Shown one piece after another: positions 16,774 through 24,942 of a DNA stretch of 64,000 nt. Position 1 is the first letter of the stretch. Each line of letters starts with the position of its first letter. A program made the position numbers and the translations under genes. The stretch is from assembly GCF_002025705.1 (NCBI RefSeq), contig NZ_CP018846.1:4827501-4891500 (forward strand). Reading direction: 5' to 3'. The notes beneath the pieces are model-generated. The model was not told the DNA's origin. It made no database searches and saw only the letters and a list, made by a program, of their open reading frames with translations. Origin of the DNA: Pseudomonas putida. GTDB lineage: Bacteria; Pseudomonadota; Gammaproteobacteria; Pseudomonadales; Pseudomonadaceae.

Positions 16774-19278
16774 TCAGTACGTGCCGCGCAGGGTCACCAT
16801 GAAGTTGCGCGGTTCGCCGTAATAGTTGCCATAGGTCGAGGTCCCGACCGTCTCGTAGTATTTCTTGTCGAACAGGTTGTTGCCGTTGAGCGTCACGTTC
16901 CAGTGGTCGTCGACACGGTAATCGAGCAACGCGTTCCAGATCGCATAACCGCTCTGCTGGTAGTCGAACGCCACCGTCTGCCCGCCCGTCACAGCCGTCC
17001 CGCTGGTGTATGTCGCGCTCTGTACCTGCACCCCGCCACCCACCTTGAAGTCGCTGAACACGCCCGGCAGGCGGTAGGTGGTGTACAGCTTGAACAGGTG
17101 CTTCGGCATTATCGTGCTCAACGGCGTGTCGGCACTGCGGTTGCGGTTGAGGTTGAAGGTGTAGCCCCCGACCAGCATCCAGTCCGGCAACAGCTCGCCG
17201 GACACTTCCATGTCCACGCCCTTGCTCACCACCTTGCCGGTGGACACGTAGCAGCAACTGCCCGAGAAGCCGGCATAGCTGAAGTCGTAGCTCGGGTCCT
17301 GCACCGCCTCGTTTTCGCGGGTGGTGTAGTACAGCGCGACACTGGTGTTCAACGCACCGTCGAACAGTTCGCCTTTGAGCCCGGTTTCGTAGGTTTTGCC
17401 GGTCATGGGCTCTAACGGCCCACCAACACCCTCGGGCCCTGCCAGCTTGCTCGACTGCGGCTTGTAGATTTCCGCGTAGCTGGCATACGCCGACCATTGA
17501 TCGTCAAGGTCGTAGACCAGCCCGGCAAATGGCGTGACCTTGGTGCCGATGCGCTGCTCGGGGCTGGAAACACTCACCGGCGTGGTCAGCGCGTTGGTGT
17601 AGGTTTGCCAGAAGTGGAAGCGCTGCGCACGGGCGCCGACGATCAGGTGCAGCGGTTCGGCCAGCTGCAGGCGCAGGCTGCCATACAGGCCGTACTGGCG
17701 CTGCGCGTTGGGGTTGTAGTCGCGCTTGTACTCCAGCGCGCTGCCCGGGTCATCGAACACCGAGTTGTCGGGGTCGAACAGATTGGCCGGCGAACCCGCA
17801 GCAGCGTATGGCGCAGTGCCCTGCCAACGGCTGTCGATTCGCTGGTAGTCAGCACCGAACACCAGCTCATGGTCCAGGCCAAAGGCCTGGAAGTGGCCGG
17901 AGAGGTTGCCGTCGTACAGCTGCTGTTCGCTCTGCTGGCGCACCCAGGTGCCGTACCAGGTCGCCCCGGTGCCGGTGGTGGCATCGACCGCATTCAAGGT
18001 CGTGGCGCTTTTGAACAACCCGAGGTCCCAGGTGTTGGTGTAGCTCAGGTTGAGCTTCCAATCGTCGTTGATACGGTGGTCGATCTTGGCGAAATACTCA
18101 CGCGCCGTGGCGTCGAGGTACGCCCAGTTCTTGGTCAGGCCGGTGTGCCGGGGCAGGTTCAGATCGGCCCCGTTGCTGTAACGGGGCAGCGAGTTATTGG
18201 TGCCGTTTTCGTGAGACTTGTTGTAGCGCGCGCCGAAGGTGAGCAAGGTATCGTCGGTGACGTCCGCTTCTAGCACGCCATAGGCCAGGGGCTTTTCAGT
18301 GGCGCGGTTATCCACGAAATACTGGCGATCAGTGTTGGCCAGCACCAGGCGTCCGCGCAGGCGGCCATCCCAGCCCAGCGGGCCGGACAGGTCGACCTCC
18401 TGGCGGTAGTTGTCCCAGCTGCCGGCCGAAAGGGTCAGCTTTAGCTGGTTGAAGGCGGTGGGCCGCTTGCGCACCAGGTTGATGATACCGCCCGGGTCGC
18501 CAGAGCCACCGTACAAGGCCGCCGTTCCACGCAGGACCTCGACGTGGTCGAACTCGGCCATGTCGAAGATGTTCGAAGAGTAGAACGAGCCCATCGCAGT
18601 GCCCAGTGACTGCGGCGCGGCGCCATCGATCTGCACGTTCTGGATGCTGAAACCGCGCGAGATGAAGTCCTGGGTCCGGAAGGTGGTGCTCTGGGTGACG
18701 ATGCCAGGCGTGACTTTCATCGCCTGGTTGATATCGGTGATCTGCTGGTCCTCGATCAGCTGGCGGGTCACCATCGACACCGATTGCGGCGTCTGGCGCA
18801 GGCTGGTGGGGCTCTTGGAGCCTACGCTGACCAGGCCCGGAGCATAGGAGCCGGTGTTTTCCGTGCTCTCGCCCATGCCCTGCCCGGCCACTGTGGTGGC
18901 GCTCAGCTCCATGACCTCGCTGCCGGCTGCCGCCTGCGGCTCGGCCACCAGGCGGTAGCCGTTGCCGCTGCGCTCGCTGCGGTAGCCGCTGCCGGCCAGC
19001 AGCACGGCAAAGCCACTGTCGACCGAGTACAACCCCTGCAAGCCGGCACTGCGCCGGCCGGCCAGTGCTTCAGACGGGAACGCCAGCGGCACGCCGGCTT
19101 GTTGGGCATATTGCCCGAGCACTTCGGCCAGGTTGCCCGCCGGTACATCGAAGTGGCGGCGGGCGGCTTCCTCGGCCACCGCCGGCAGGGCCAGAGCAGG
19201 CAGCGCCAGGCCGGCGCAGGCCAGGCGCAGGCACAAGGCCAGCGGGCTGAGAGAGGGTTGGCCAGGGAATCGGCGCAT
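16774..19278 (-). CDS. TonB-dependent ferric-siderophore receptor with signalling (STN) domain
   Basis: Outer-membrane receptor that imports a ferric siderophore with TonB energy and signals its own induction through FecR. 834 residues from ATG 19278 (AAAGGAG upstream). In order: a signal peptide ending near AVAEE; an STN signalling domain at about residues 40-95 (FDVPAGNLAEVLGQYAQQAG); a plug with SLRQTPQSVSMVTRQLIEDQ and DINQAMKVTPGI; a 22-strand barrel containing SGDPGGIINLVRKRP; and a C-terminal aromatic residue in NFMVTLRGTY. The ligand cannot be read from the sequence. The STN domain matches the adjacent fecI-like and fecR-like genes. Confidence 0.95.
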   Translation of the reverse strand: MRRFPGQPSLSPLALCLRLACAGLALPALALPAVAEEAARRHFDVPAGNLAEVLGQYAQQAGVPLAFPSEALAGRRSAGLQGLYSVDSGFAVLLAGSGYRSERSGNGYRLVAEPQAAAGSEVMELSATTVAGQGMGESTENTGSYAPGLVSVGSKSPTSLRQTPQSVSMVTRQLIEDQQITDINQAMKVTPGIVTQSTTFRTQDFISRGFSIQNVQIDGAAPQSLGTAMGSFYSSNIFDMAEFDHVEVLRGTAALYGGSGDPGGIINLVRKRPTAFNQLKLTLSAGSWDNYRQEVDLSGPLGWDGRLRGRLVLANTDRQYFVDNRATEKPLAYGVLEADVTDDTLLTFGARYNKSHENGTNNSLPRYSNGADLNLPRHTGLTKNWAYLDATAREYFAKIDHRINDDWKLNLSYTNTWDLGLFKSATTLNAVDATTGTGATWYGTWVRQQSEQQLYDGNLSGHFQAFGLDHELVFGADYQRIDSRWQGTAPYAAAGSPANLFDPDNSVFDDPGSALEYKRDYNPNAQRQYGLYGSLRLQLAEPLHLIVGARAQRFHFWQTYTNALTTPVSVSSPEQRIGTKVTPFAGLVYDLDDQWSAYASYAEIYKPQSSKLAGPEGVGGPLEPMTGKTYETGLKGELFDGALNTSVALYYTTRENEAVQDPSYDFSYAGFSGSCCYVSTGKVVSKGVDMEVSGELLPDWMLVGGYTFNLNRNRSADTPLSTIMPKHLFKLYTTYRLPGVFSDFKVGGGVQVQSATYTSGTAVTGGQTVAFDYQQSGYAIWNALLDYRVDDHWNVTLNGNNLFDKKYYETVGTSTYGNYYGEPRNFMVTLRGTY

Positions 19279-19359
19279 GATCGAACGGCTCCTTTTGCTG
19301 ATCTTTATCGGTTGGCCTCTTGTTTGACGGGCCATGCCGAAAATGCGGAACCGTAATGA

Positions 19360-20322
19360 TCAATTTGCCTGCGGCACGCGCTCGACCGTGGTCCACCAGC
19401 GGCCAAAGCCACCAATACGGATCGGCAGTGCTTCGGCCAAAAGACGCAAGGCGCGTTCGCTGTCATCCAGTGGCAGCACGGCGGAAACCCGCAAGCCCTG
19501 CATGGCTTGCCGGTCAAAGCGCAAAATACCCCGACGTTGCGCGGCAAGCGCATCGAGCACCTGGTCCAGCGGTACGCCATCAGCCACCAACTGGTGCTGC
19601 TGCCAGGCCTGCTCCACGCGTTGCGGGTCGACGGCCGGCAACGCTCCCAGGCCATCGCGAGCCACCCAGACGCGCTCGCCACGCCTGGCCACCCTCTGAT
19701 CACTCGACACCGCGCTACGCACCTCAACACGGGATTCGAGCATGGTCAGCTCGCTACGCTGACCGGTATGACTGACCACAAAGCGGGTGCCCAAGGCACG
19801 GAAACTGCCTTCCTCGGTCAGTACCAGCAACGGCCGATCGCAGTCATGAGCCACCTCGATGAGAATTTGCCCCTTGCGCAGCAGGATGCGCCGCTCGCTG
19901 GGGGAGAACTGCACATCCACCAAAGAGTTGCCGGCCAGGGTGATCCGCGACCCATCGGCCAGCGTTTCGCTGTGCCACTGGGCGGGCGCGGTGTGCAGGT
20001 CGGCGAACCAGGCCTGGGGGGTGACGCCGGCAAAGGGCAAGGCACCCAGCAGCGCTGCAGTCAGGGCCAGGCCGAGTAGCGTACGGCGGCTGACCGAGCT
20101 GCCCTGCGACGCCACTTTGAGCGCAGCAGCCACGGGCCGACGCTGCTGGCGCAGGCCCTGCAACTGGCTGATCACGCCCTGCATGCGATGCAAGGTCGCC
20201 TGGTGGCGGGGGTCGGTATTCAGCCAGGCTTGCAGCTCGGCATGTTCCTGGGCGTCCAGGTCACCCTCGCCCAGGCGCAACACCCACTCGGCGGCCTGCT
20301 CTTCGATGGACCCGGTGTTCAC
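19360..20322 (-). CDS. FecR-type anti-sigma factor / signal transducer
   Basis: 320 residues from GTG 20322, which overlaps the sigma-factor stop by four bases (GTGA). The cytoplasmic N-terminal domain binds the sigma factor (AAEWVLRLGEGDLDAQEHAE, then W-LNTDPRHQATLHRM, the DUF4880 pattern). A single TM at about residues 85-105 (LLGLALTAALLGALPFAG) is followed by the periplasmic FecR domain (LADGSRITLAGNSLVDVQFS). The end resembles a short secretin/TonB N-terminal domain and contacts the receptor STN domain. It lies between the sigma gene and the receptor. Confidence 0.94.
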   Translation of the reverse strand: MNTGSIEEQAAEWVLRLGEGDLDAQEHAELQAWLNTDPRHQATLHRMQGVISQLQGLRQQRRPVAAALKVASQGSSVSRRTLLGLALTAALLGALPFAGVTPQAWFADLHTAPAQWHSETLADGSRITLAGNSLVDVQFSPSERRILLRKGQILIEVAHDCDRPLLVLTEEGSFRALGTRFVVSHTGQRSELTMLESRVEVRSAVSSDQRVARRGERVWVARDGLGALPAVDPQRVEQAWQQHQLVADGVPLDQVLDALAAQRRGILRFDRQAMQGLRVSAVLPLDDSERALRLLAEALPIRIGGFGRWWTTVERVPQAN

Positions 20323-20852
20323 GGCTCGGCGTAATCCAGCGAACGGTGGCAATGCACCAGGGCCTGCGCGAGGTACTTGCGGACCATGCGCGTGGAGATC
20401 GCCAGGCGCTCGGCGATCTGCGGTTGGCTCAGTTCGTCCAGGTAGTAACAGACAAAGGCCTCACGCGCCTTGCTGTGCAAGCCCTCCAGCAGGAAGGCAA
20501 TCTGTTCGAGGGCTTGCAAGGTGATATGGATCTGTTCCGGCGACTGGTGCCCTTCCAGGGCTTCGGCGGCCAGTGCCAGCTCTTGCAGGTAGGCCTGTTC
20601 GATCTGTTGGCGACGGACCCGGTCGATCAGCAGCCGCCGCGCCGTGGTGCTGAGGAAGGCACGGGGCTCGCGCATGTTCAGCAGCGCATCGCGCGAGGCG
20701 AGGATGCGCACGAACGTGTCTTGAGTCAGGTCGGCGGCACTGTGCGGGCAACGCAGCTTGCGCCGCAACCAGCCGAACAACCAGCCATGGTGCTCGCTGT
20801 ACAGCTGTTCAAGCGGATACGGGCTCGGCGTGTCGGCTGTAGGCATGGGCAT
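20319..20852 (-). CDS. ECF sigma factor, FecI type
   Basis: 177 residues. Region 2 has LYSEHHGWLFGWLRRKL and SAADLTQDTFVRIL, and region 4 has the HTH ELSQPQIAERLAISTRMVRKYLAQAL. This is the FecI/PvdS-like iron-starvation group. It should direct transcription of the receptor gene when FecR transmits the ferric-siderophore signal. Starts at ATG 20852 and 20846 are both possible, and neither has a clear ribosome site. It is expected to be Fur-repressed, but only a weak Fur-like match is visible upstream. Confidence 0.94.
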   Translation of the reverse strand: MPMPTADTPSPYPLEQLYSEHHGWLFGWLRRKLRCPHSAADLTQDTFVRILASRDALLNMREPRAFLSTTARRLLIDRVRRQQIEQAYLQELALAAEALEGHQSPEQIHITLQALEQIAFLLEGLHSKAREAFVCYYLDELSQPQIAERLAISTRMVRKYLAQALVHCHRSLDYAEP

Positions 20853-20876
20853 CGCGACGCAAGTGAGAATTGTTAA

Positions 20877-20893
20877 CGAATAGTAGCTATTCG
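20877..20893. promoter_or_regulatory. 17-bp palindrome upstream of the FecI-type sigma gene
   Basis: The perfect inverted repeat CGAATAG-TAG-CTATTCG lies 25 bases before the sigma-factor ATG in a locally AT-rich stretch. The adjoining GAGAATTGTTAACGAATAG matches only about half of the Fur consensus. It is therefore a candidate operator for Fur or another regulator; identity unproven. Confidence 0.45.
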
Positions 20894-20993
20894 CCTACTC
20901 ACTCTGCAACCGCAATGGCCGCCATACTGCCAACACGCCCAGTTGCAGGAGCGCCCCGGCAAAGCCGCTCCTACAGTAACTGCGTCAGCGCCA

Positions 20994-21374
20994 TCAGTGC
21001 CCGGGACTGAGTATTCGCTCCAGCTCCGCCGCACGCTCGCGGGTCATGTCCAGCACACACATGCCGCCCTCCAGCTGCGCCATGGTCCCGCCACTGGCCT
21101 GCACATGGAACTTGCAGTTCGCATCACGATAGGCGATCCACTGTCGCTGCACATCGCGCAGGCTCTTCTGCGGCCCGCTCTCGAGCTTGCCCACCAGTTG
21201 CTTGTAGACCCTATTCAGGCGCTGGTCCTGAAGCTGGGTCTCCGCCTGGATGCAACTGCTCATGGCCACCGTGCTGGAGGCCTTGTCCATGCACTGGCTG
21301 TAAGCCGGCGAGTTGTCGTCGGCCAGCGCCATTGGCGCCAAAAAGGCCAGGAGCATCAGATACCGTGTGTTCAT
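20994..21374 (-). CDS. Small secreted LprI-like (DUF1311) protein
   Basis: 126 residues from ATG 21374, with AAGGGA upstream. The frame extends five codons more, to 21389. The signal peptide MNTRYLMLLAFLAPMALA is followed by a DUF1311/lysozyme-inhibitor LprI-like domain with paired cysteines (YSQCMDKASSTVAMSSCIQA) and VQRQWIAYRDANCKF, the most conserved family stretch, then GGMCVLDMTRERAAEL. Predicted periplasmic; some relatives inhibit lysozyme, but that is not shown here. It lies 11 bases after the stop of the membrane-protein gene and is probably cotranscribed. Confidence 0.85.
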   Translation of the reverse strand: MNTRYLMLLAFLAPMALADDNSPAYSQCMDKASSTVAMSSCIQAETQLQDQRLNRVYKQLVGKLESGPQKSLRDVQRQWIAYRDANCKFHVQASGGTMAQLEGGMCVLDMTRERAAELERILSPGH

Positions 21375-21385
21375 CGCAAATCCCT

Positions 21386-21940
21386 TCATAGCGTCTGTAC
21401 CGGCTCTGGCGGCATCAGCACCTTGCCCGGTTCGAATTGCAGCGATGGCATCTGGGTCGCCGCATAAGCGGTCACGGCCAACGCCGCGATCAGGGCGACA
21501 TCCAGCCAGTTCCAGGACGGCACATCGTCACTGCTGCGCGCGACCCAGCACTGCCAGGCCTGGCCAGCACAGAACACCGCGATCGCCGCCAGCCACAGGT
21601 AGAAGCCGGCGCCGAAGCCGGTGCGGTGGGAGAATTCATAGCTGATGTTATCCGGCAGGCGTTCGATACCAAAGCTGCTGGCAGCCAGGTACAACGCACC
21701 CAGCCCCAGCAGCAAGGCCAGCCGGCGCAGGCGCCGATGGCAGATGATGGCTAACGCCAGCAGCGGGTTGGCAAACCACTGGAACATCCCGAAGGGAATG
21801 CCCCAAGGGCCATACAAGAACATCTGCAGCGCCGGCATGTGCCTGCCGGCGCTCATCAGGGCACCGTCGAAGGCCAGGCTGAGCAGGTACAGGGCTAGGC
21901 TCAGGCTCAGGTAGAACGCCGGCAAGCGGGATACATTCAT
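21386..21940 (-). CDS. Uncharacterised four- to five-TM membrane protein
   Basis: 184 residues from ATG 21940, which overlaps the upstream acetyltransferase stop by four bases (ATGA). TM segments are visible at about residues 6-25, 50-68 (FANPLLALAIICHRR), 73-90, 112-130 (GFYLWLAAIAVFCAGQAW) and 145-163 (VALIAALAVTAYAATQM). I do not recognise a functional family. The frame upstream of 21940 is a shadow of the acetyltransferase gene. Confidence 0.75.
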   Translation of the reverse strand: MNVSRLPAFYLSLSLALYLLSLAFDGALMSAGRHMPALQMFLYGPWGIPFGMFQWFANPLLALAIICHRRLRRLALLLGLGALYLAASSFGIERLPDNISYEFSHRTGFGAGFYLWLAAIAVFCAGQAWQCWVARSSDDVPSWNWLDVALIAALAVTAYAATQMPSLQFEPGKVLMPPEPVQTL

Positions 21941-22500
21941 GCTACAGGCGGTTCGAGCAGCAGGCCGTAGATGCCCGAGTCGGTCAACTCGCCCGCCACG
22001 CACCAACGCGCCCGCAACGTGCCTTCGAGGACGAAGCCCTGCCGTTCGAGGGTGCGTGCAGAGCCTTGGTTGCGTGGGTCGATCTCGCCTTCCAGACGGC
22101 GCATGTGCAGGGTATGGGCGATGTAGTCGATGAAACAGGTCAGCGCTTCGTCCATGTAGCCCCTGCCCTGTACGGCGCTGGCCAGGCAGTAGCCGATCTC
22201 GCCACGGCGCGAGACATCGTCGATGTTGAACAGCTGGACCATGCCGATCAATTCGCCATTGTCGCGGCGGTACATGCCCAGCTTGAGCTGGTCGCCATTG
22301 GTGTAGGCTTCGCGGTCGGCAGCCAGGGCGCTCTCGGCTTCGGCCAGGTCGTGCCAGGGGGCATGGTGCCAGTAACGCATGACCTCGGGGTCGGCCATGA
22401 TCGTCAGCCATTGCGCAGCGTCGGCGTGGCGCATCGGGCGCAGCTGCAGACGCGGGCTGTCTAGGCAGAGGTCAGTGGGGAAACTGCGGGGTGGGGTCAC
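21937..22500 (-). CDS. GNAT acetyltransferase, RimJ/RimL type
   Basis: 187 residues from GTG 22500, which has AGGAGA seven bases upstream. An ATG at 22518 would add six residues and has no ribosome site. The N-terminus LCLDSPRLQLRPMRHADAAQ is typical of the RimJ/RimL group. Other features are GMVQLFNIDDVSRRGEIGYC, the acetyl-CoA loop in AVQGRGYMDEAL and the closing DPRNQGSARTLERQGFVLEG. The substrate may be a protein N-terminus or a small amine. It heads a three-gene unit with the membrane protein and the LprI-like protein. Confidence 0.9.
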   Translation of the reverse strand: MTPPRSFPTDLCLDSPRLQLRPMRHADAAQWLTIMADPEVMRYWHHAPWHDLAEAESALAADREAYTNGDQLKLGMYRRDNGELIGMVQLFNIDDVSRRGEIGYCLASAVQGRGYMDEALTCFIDYIAHTLHMRRLEGEIDPRNQGSARTLERQGFVLEGTLRARWCVAGELTDSGIYGLLLEPPVA

Positions 22501-22592
22501 ACCGGATCTCCTGTCCATTGCTGGGGAGATGACAGTTTAACGTTATGTGGGGGGCTGCGGGTGTATGTCTTGGGATGTGTGGTGGGGCGGAA

Positions 22593-22801
22593 ACCGAGCG
22601 CCGCCCGCGCGGCGCATCGCGGATAAATCCGCTCCTACATTTGTTGCAACGTGCCGAACCTGTTACGCCATGGTGGCCTGCCTTGGCGCATGACTTGAGC
22701 CGTGCAAACCGGCTGACAACCATGGCCTCACAGGCATGGCCACGTTGCAACAAATGTAGGAGCGGATTTATCCGCGATGCGCCGCGCGGGCGGCGCTCGG
22801 T
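22593..22801. repeat. 210-bp inverted-repeat element, copy 1
   Basis: Perfect 61-bp inverted arms at 22593-22653 and 22741-22801 enclose an 87-bp imperfectly symmetric centre. The whole element recurs in opposite orientation at 53440-53649, centre included. It occupies the gap between the acetyltransferase and the cysteine-cluster gene; no gene is seen in that gap. Confidence 0.9.
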
Positions 22802-22862
22802 CTCAAGAGCGCTGCATCTCTGTGGGCGCCCCACTACAGGTGCCGCAGATAGCGAAACTGGC

Positions 22863-23246
22863 TCAGGCCACCTCGGCCCCATCATCGGGCCAATGCGGCT
22901 CGTTGGCCCCCGGCGGGGTCAGTGGCGGCAGCCCATAGGCCGCCCGCGCATCGTCACAGCTCGGGTTATGCACCCCACCCTCCCACGATGCCTCGAACTC
23001 GCGGCACGGGCTGGAACGGTTGGCGTAGATGGTACACGCCACTTCGGTGCCGATCTCGCCCTGCAGGCTCACGCAGCGGCAAGGTTTGGCGTCGGTGCCG
23101 ATCATGGCAACACGGGTGGGGTTGATCTGTACCACCAGGTCGTCCGGCACAAGGCCGCCGGCAGACTGGCATTCGCCCCAGAAGAAGGACACACGGAAAT
23201 ACCCGCAGCAGGCGCCGCAGTCAAGGCAAGGGTTGTATTCGGACAT
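22863..23246 (-). CDS. YkgJ-family cysteine-cluster protein
   Basis: 127 residues with the cysteine cluster of the YkgJ / zinc- or iron-chelating domain family: CLDCGACCGYF at the start, then CRCVSLQGEIG, an internal CTIYANRSSPCREFEASW (the family's C-x-I-Y-x-x-R-P-x-x-C pattern) and a final NPSCDDAR. It probably binds a metal cluster; function unknown. A second, longer family member is encoded at 52.6 kb. Stand-alone gene. Confidence 0.88.
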   Translation of the reverse strand: MSEYNPCLDCGACCGYFRVSFFWGECQSAGGLVPDDLVVQINPTRVAMIGTDAKPCRCVSLQGEIGTEVACTIYANRSSPCREFEASWEGGVHNPSCDDARAAYGLPPLTPPGANEPHWPDDGAEVA

Positions 23247-23363
23247 GATGGCACGGAGGGAAGGTTGTTGTTATCGGGCTTGGCCCGCGCGCCATTTGTA
23301 ATCGAAGCCAGGTCGGCTGAGAAGAGGGGTAATGCAAAAATAGTTTGCCGTTGATCCGGCAGG

Positions 23364-23389
23364 CCCGGGCCCGCCGAAGCGGGCCCGGG
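23364..23389 (-). terminator. Strong hairpin after alaC
   Basis: An 11-bp GC stem CCCGGGCCCGC with loop CGAA, eight bases beyond the alaC stop. No clear T run follows on the minus strand, so it may act as a 3'-end stabiliser or a Rho-assisted terminator. Confidence 0.5.
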
Positions 23390-23396
23390 TGCAGCA

Positions 23397-24605
23397 TCAT
23401 TTCTGGATCAATCCATCGGCGCGGAACATCTGGCGAATACCGCGAATCGCCTGGCGAATCCGGTCCTGGTTCTCGATCAGGGCGAAGCGCACATGGTCGT
23501 CGCCATAGTCACCAAAACCGATGCCCGGCGACACGCAGACCTTGGCCTCGGCCAGCAGTTTCTTGGCGAACTCCAGCGATCCCAGGTGCGCGTACTGTTC
23601 CGGGATTTTCGCCCACACATACATCGACGCCTTGGGGTTCTCGACCATCCAGCCCAGCTCGTGCAGGCCCTTGACCAGCAGGTTGCGGCGCTGGCGGTAC
23701 TGCTCGGCAATATCGCGTACACATTGCTGGTCGCCTTCCAGCGCGGCGATGGCGGCCACCTGCAGCGGGGTGAAGGTGCCGTAGTCGTGGTAGCTCTTGA
23801 TCCGCGCCAGGGCACTGACCAGCTCGGGGTTGCCGACCATGAAGCCGATCCGCCAGCCGGCCATGTTGTAGCTCTTGGACAGGGTGAAGAACTCCACCGC
23901 GATGTCCTTGGCGCCCGGCACCTGCATGATCGATGGGGCCTTCCAGCCGTCGTAGACGATGTCGGCGTAGGCCAGGTCGTGCACCACCAGTACGTCGTAC
24001 TGCTTGGCCAGGGCCACCACGCGCTCGAAGAAGTCCAGCTCCACGCACTGGGCAGTGGGGTTGGACGGGAAACCGAGAATCATCATCTTCGGCTTGGGGA
24101 TCGATTCGCGGATCGCCCGTTCCAGCTCGTTGAAGAAGTCCACGCCCGGTACCAGCGGCACGGAACGCACCTGGGCGCCGGCAATCACTGCGCCGTAGAT
24201 ATGGATCGGGTAGCTGGGGTTGGGCACCAGCACCGTGTCGCCCTGGTCGAGGGTGGCGAGCATCAGGTGCGCCAGGCCCTCTTTCGAGCCGATGGTGACG
24301 ATGGCTTCGCTTTCCGGGTCGATGTCGACCTCGTAGCGCTCCTTGTACCAGTTGGAGATGGCCCGGCGCAGGCGCGGGATGCCGCGTGAGGTTGAGTAGC
24401 CATGGGTGTCTTCGCGCTGGGCAACCTGCACCAGCTTCTCGACGATATGCGGCGGAGTCGCGCCATCGGGGTTGCCCATGCTCAGGTCGATGATGTCCTC
24501 GCCACGGCGGCGGGCAGCCATCTTGAGCTCGGCAGTGATGTTGAAGACGTAAGGGGGGAGACGATCGATGCGCGCAAAGCGGCGCGGCGAACCTGGATTG
24601 GCCAT
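23397..24605 (-). CDS. alaC: Alanine-synthesising aminotransferase (AlaC type)
   Basis: PLP-dependent class I/II aminotransferase that makes alanine from pyruvate and glutamate, or an aspartate-type relative. 402 residues, close to E. coli AlaC. Features are IDLSMGNPDGATPPHIVEKL, the cofactor contacts IGSKEGLAHLML and SNPTAQ, the PLP Lys in FFTLSKSYNMAGWRIGF, and the substrate-carboxylate Arg in DDHVRFALIEN. The start ATG 24605 has AGAGGA upstream. A candidate promoter lies on the minus strand at 24676-24705 (TTTACA, 18 bases, TATCTT). Confidence 0.9.
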   Translation of the reverse strand: MANPGSPRRFARIDRLPPYVFNITAELKMAARRRGEDIIDLSMGNPDGATPPHIVEKLVQVAQREDTHGYSTSRGIPRLRRAISNWYKERYEVDIDPESEAIVTIGSKEGLAHLMLATLDQGDTVLVPNPSYPIHIYGAVIAGAQVRSVPLVPGVDFFNELERAIRESIPKPKMMILGFPSNPTAQCVELDFFERVVALAKQYDVLVVHDLAYADIVYDGWKAPSIMQVPGAKDIAVEFFTLSKSYNMAGWRIGFMVGNPELVSALARIKSYHDYGTFTPLQVAAIAALEGDQQCVRDIAEQYRQRRNLLVKGLHELGWMVENPKASMYVWAKIPEQYAHLGSLEFAKKLLAEAKVCVSPGIGFGDYGDDHVRFALIENQDRIRQAIRGIRQMFRADGLIQK

Positions 24606-24782
24606 GGTTTCCTCTGCAGACGTAAGCGCCCGGAACCGTCCGAGCGACGCTGGCCGCTGCGGCGGCCTGGATCAGAAGATAGTGCCGAAACAGGATGCTT
24701 GTAAAGGACAATTTCCTGTTTAGTTAGATGTTTTCAGAATTATTTATTGAAAATCAAGGATCTATGTTTTCAGGCCAGGCCT

Positions 24783-24866
24783 CTTCGCGGGCAAGCCCGC
24801 TCCCACAGGGACCGCGCCACATTCAATGCTGGCACTTCACCTGTGGGAGCGGGCTTGCCCGCGAAG
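24783..24866. repeat. REP doublet, second sequence type
   Basis: Perfect 26-bp inverted arms at 24783-24808 and 24841-24866 (core GCGGGCAAGCCCGCTCCCAC). The arm sequence differs from the GGCCTTGTGTCGCGA type found elsewhere in the window, so at least two REP subtypes are present. Confidence 0.88.
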
Positions 24867-24897
24867 AAGCCAACCCCTGAAATCGCAGGCATAAAAA

Positions 24898-24919
24898 AAC
24901 CCGGCACAGTGGCCGGGTT
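24898..24919 (-). terminator. Intrinsic terminator of the cyo operon
   Basis: AACCCGGC, a six-base loop and GCCGGGTT; on the minus strand it is followed by a T7 run and lies 24 bases after the cyoE stop. Confidence 0.9.
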
Positions 24920-24942
24920 CTTGAGTGAAGCACTCGCCTCGA

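Larger units (their letters stand above)
24606..24942. other. Gene-free gap between cyoE and alaC
   Basis: The alaC-proximal part (about 24700-24775) is unusually AT-rich for this genome and holds the alaC promoter candidate. The middle has the REP doublet at 24783-24866. The cyoE-proximal part has the cyo operon terminator. No coding sequence is seen. Confidence 0.7.

Noticed and set aside
22545..23354. 269-codon plus-strand frame through the 210-bp element and the cysteine-cluster gene
   Set aside because: Most of it is the repeat arms and the antisense of the cysteine-cluster gene.
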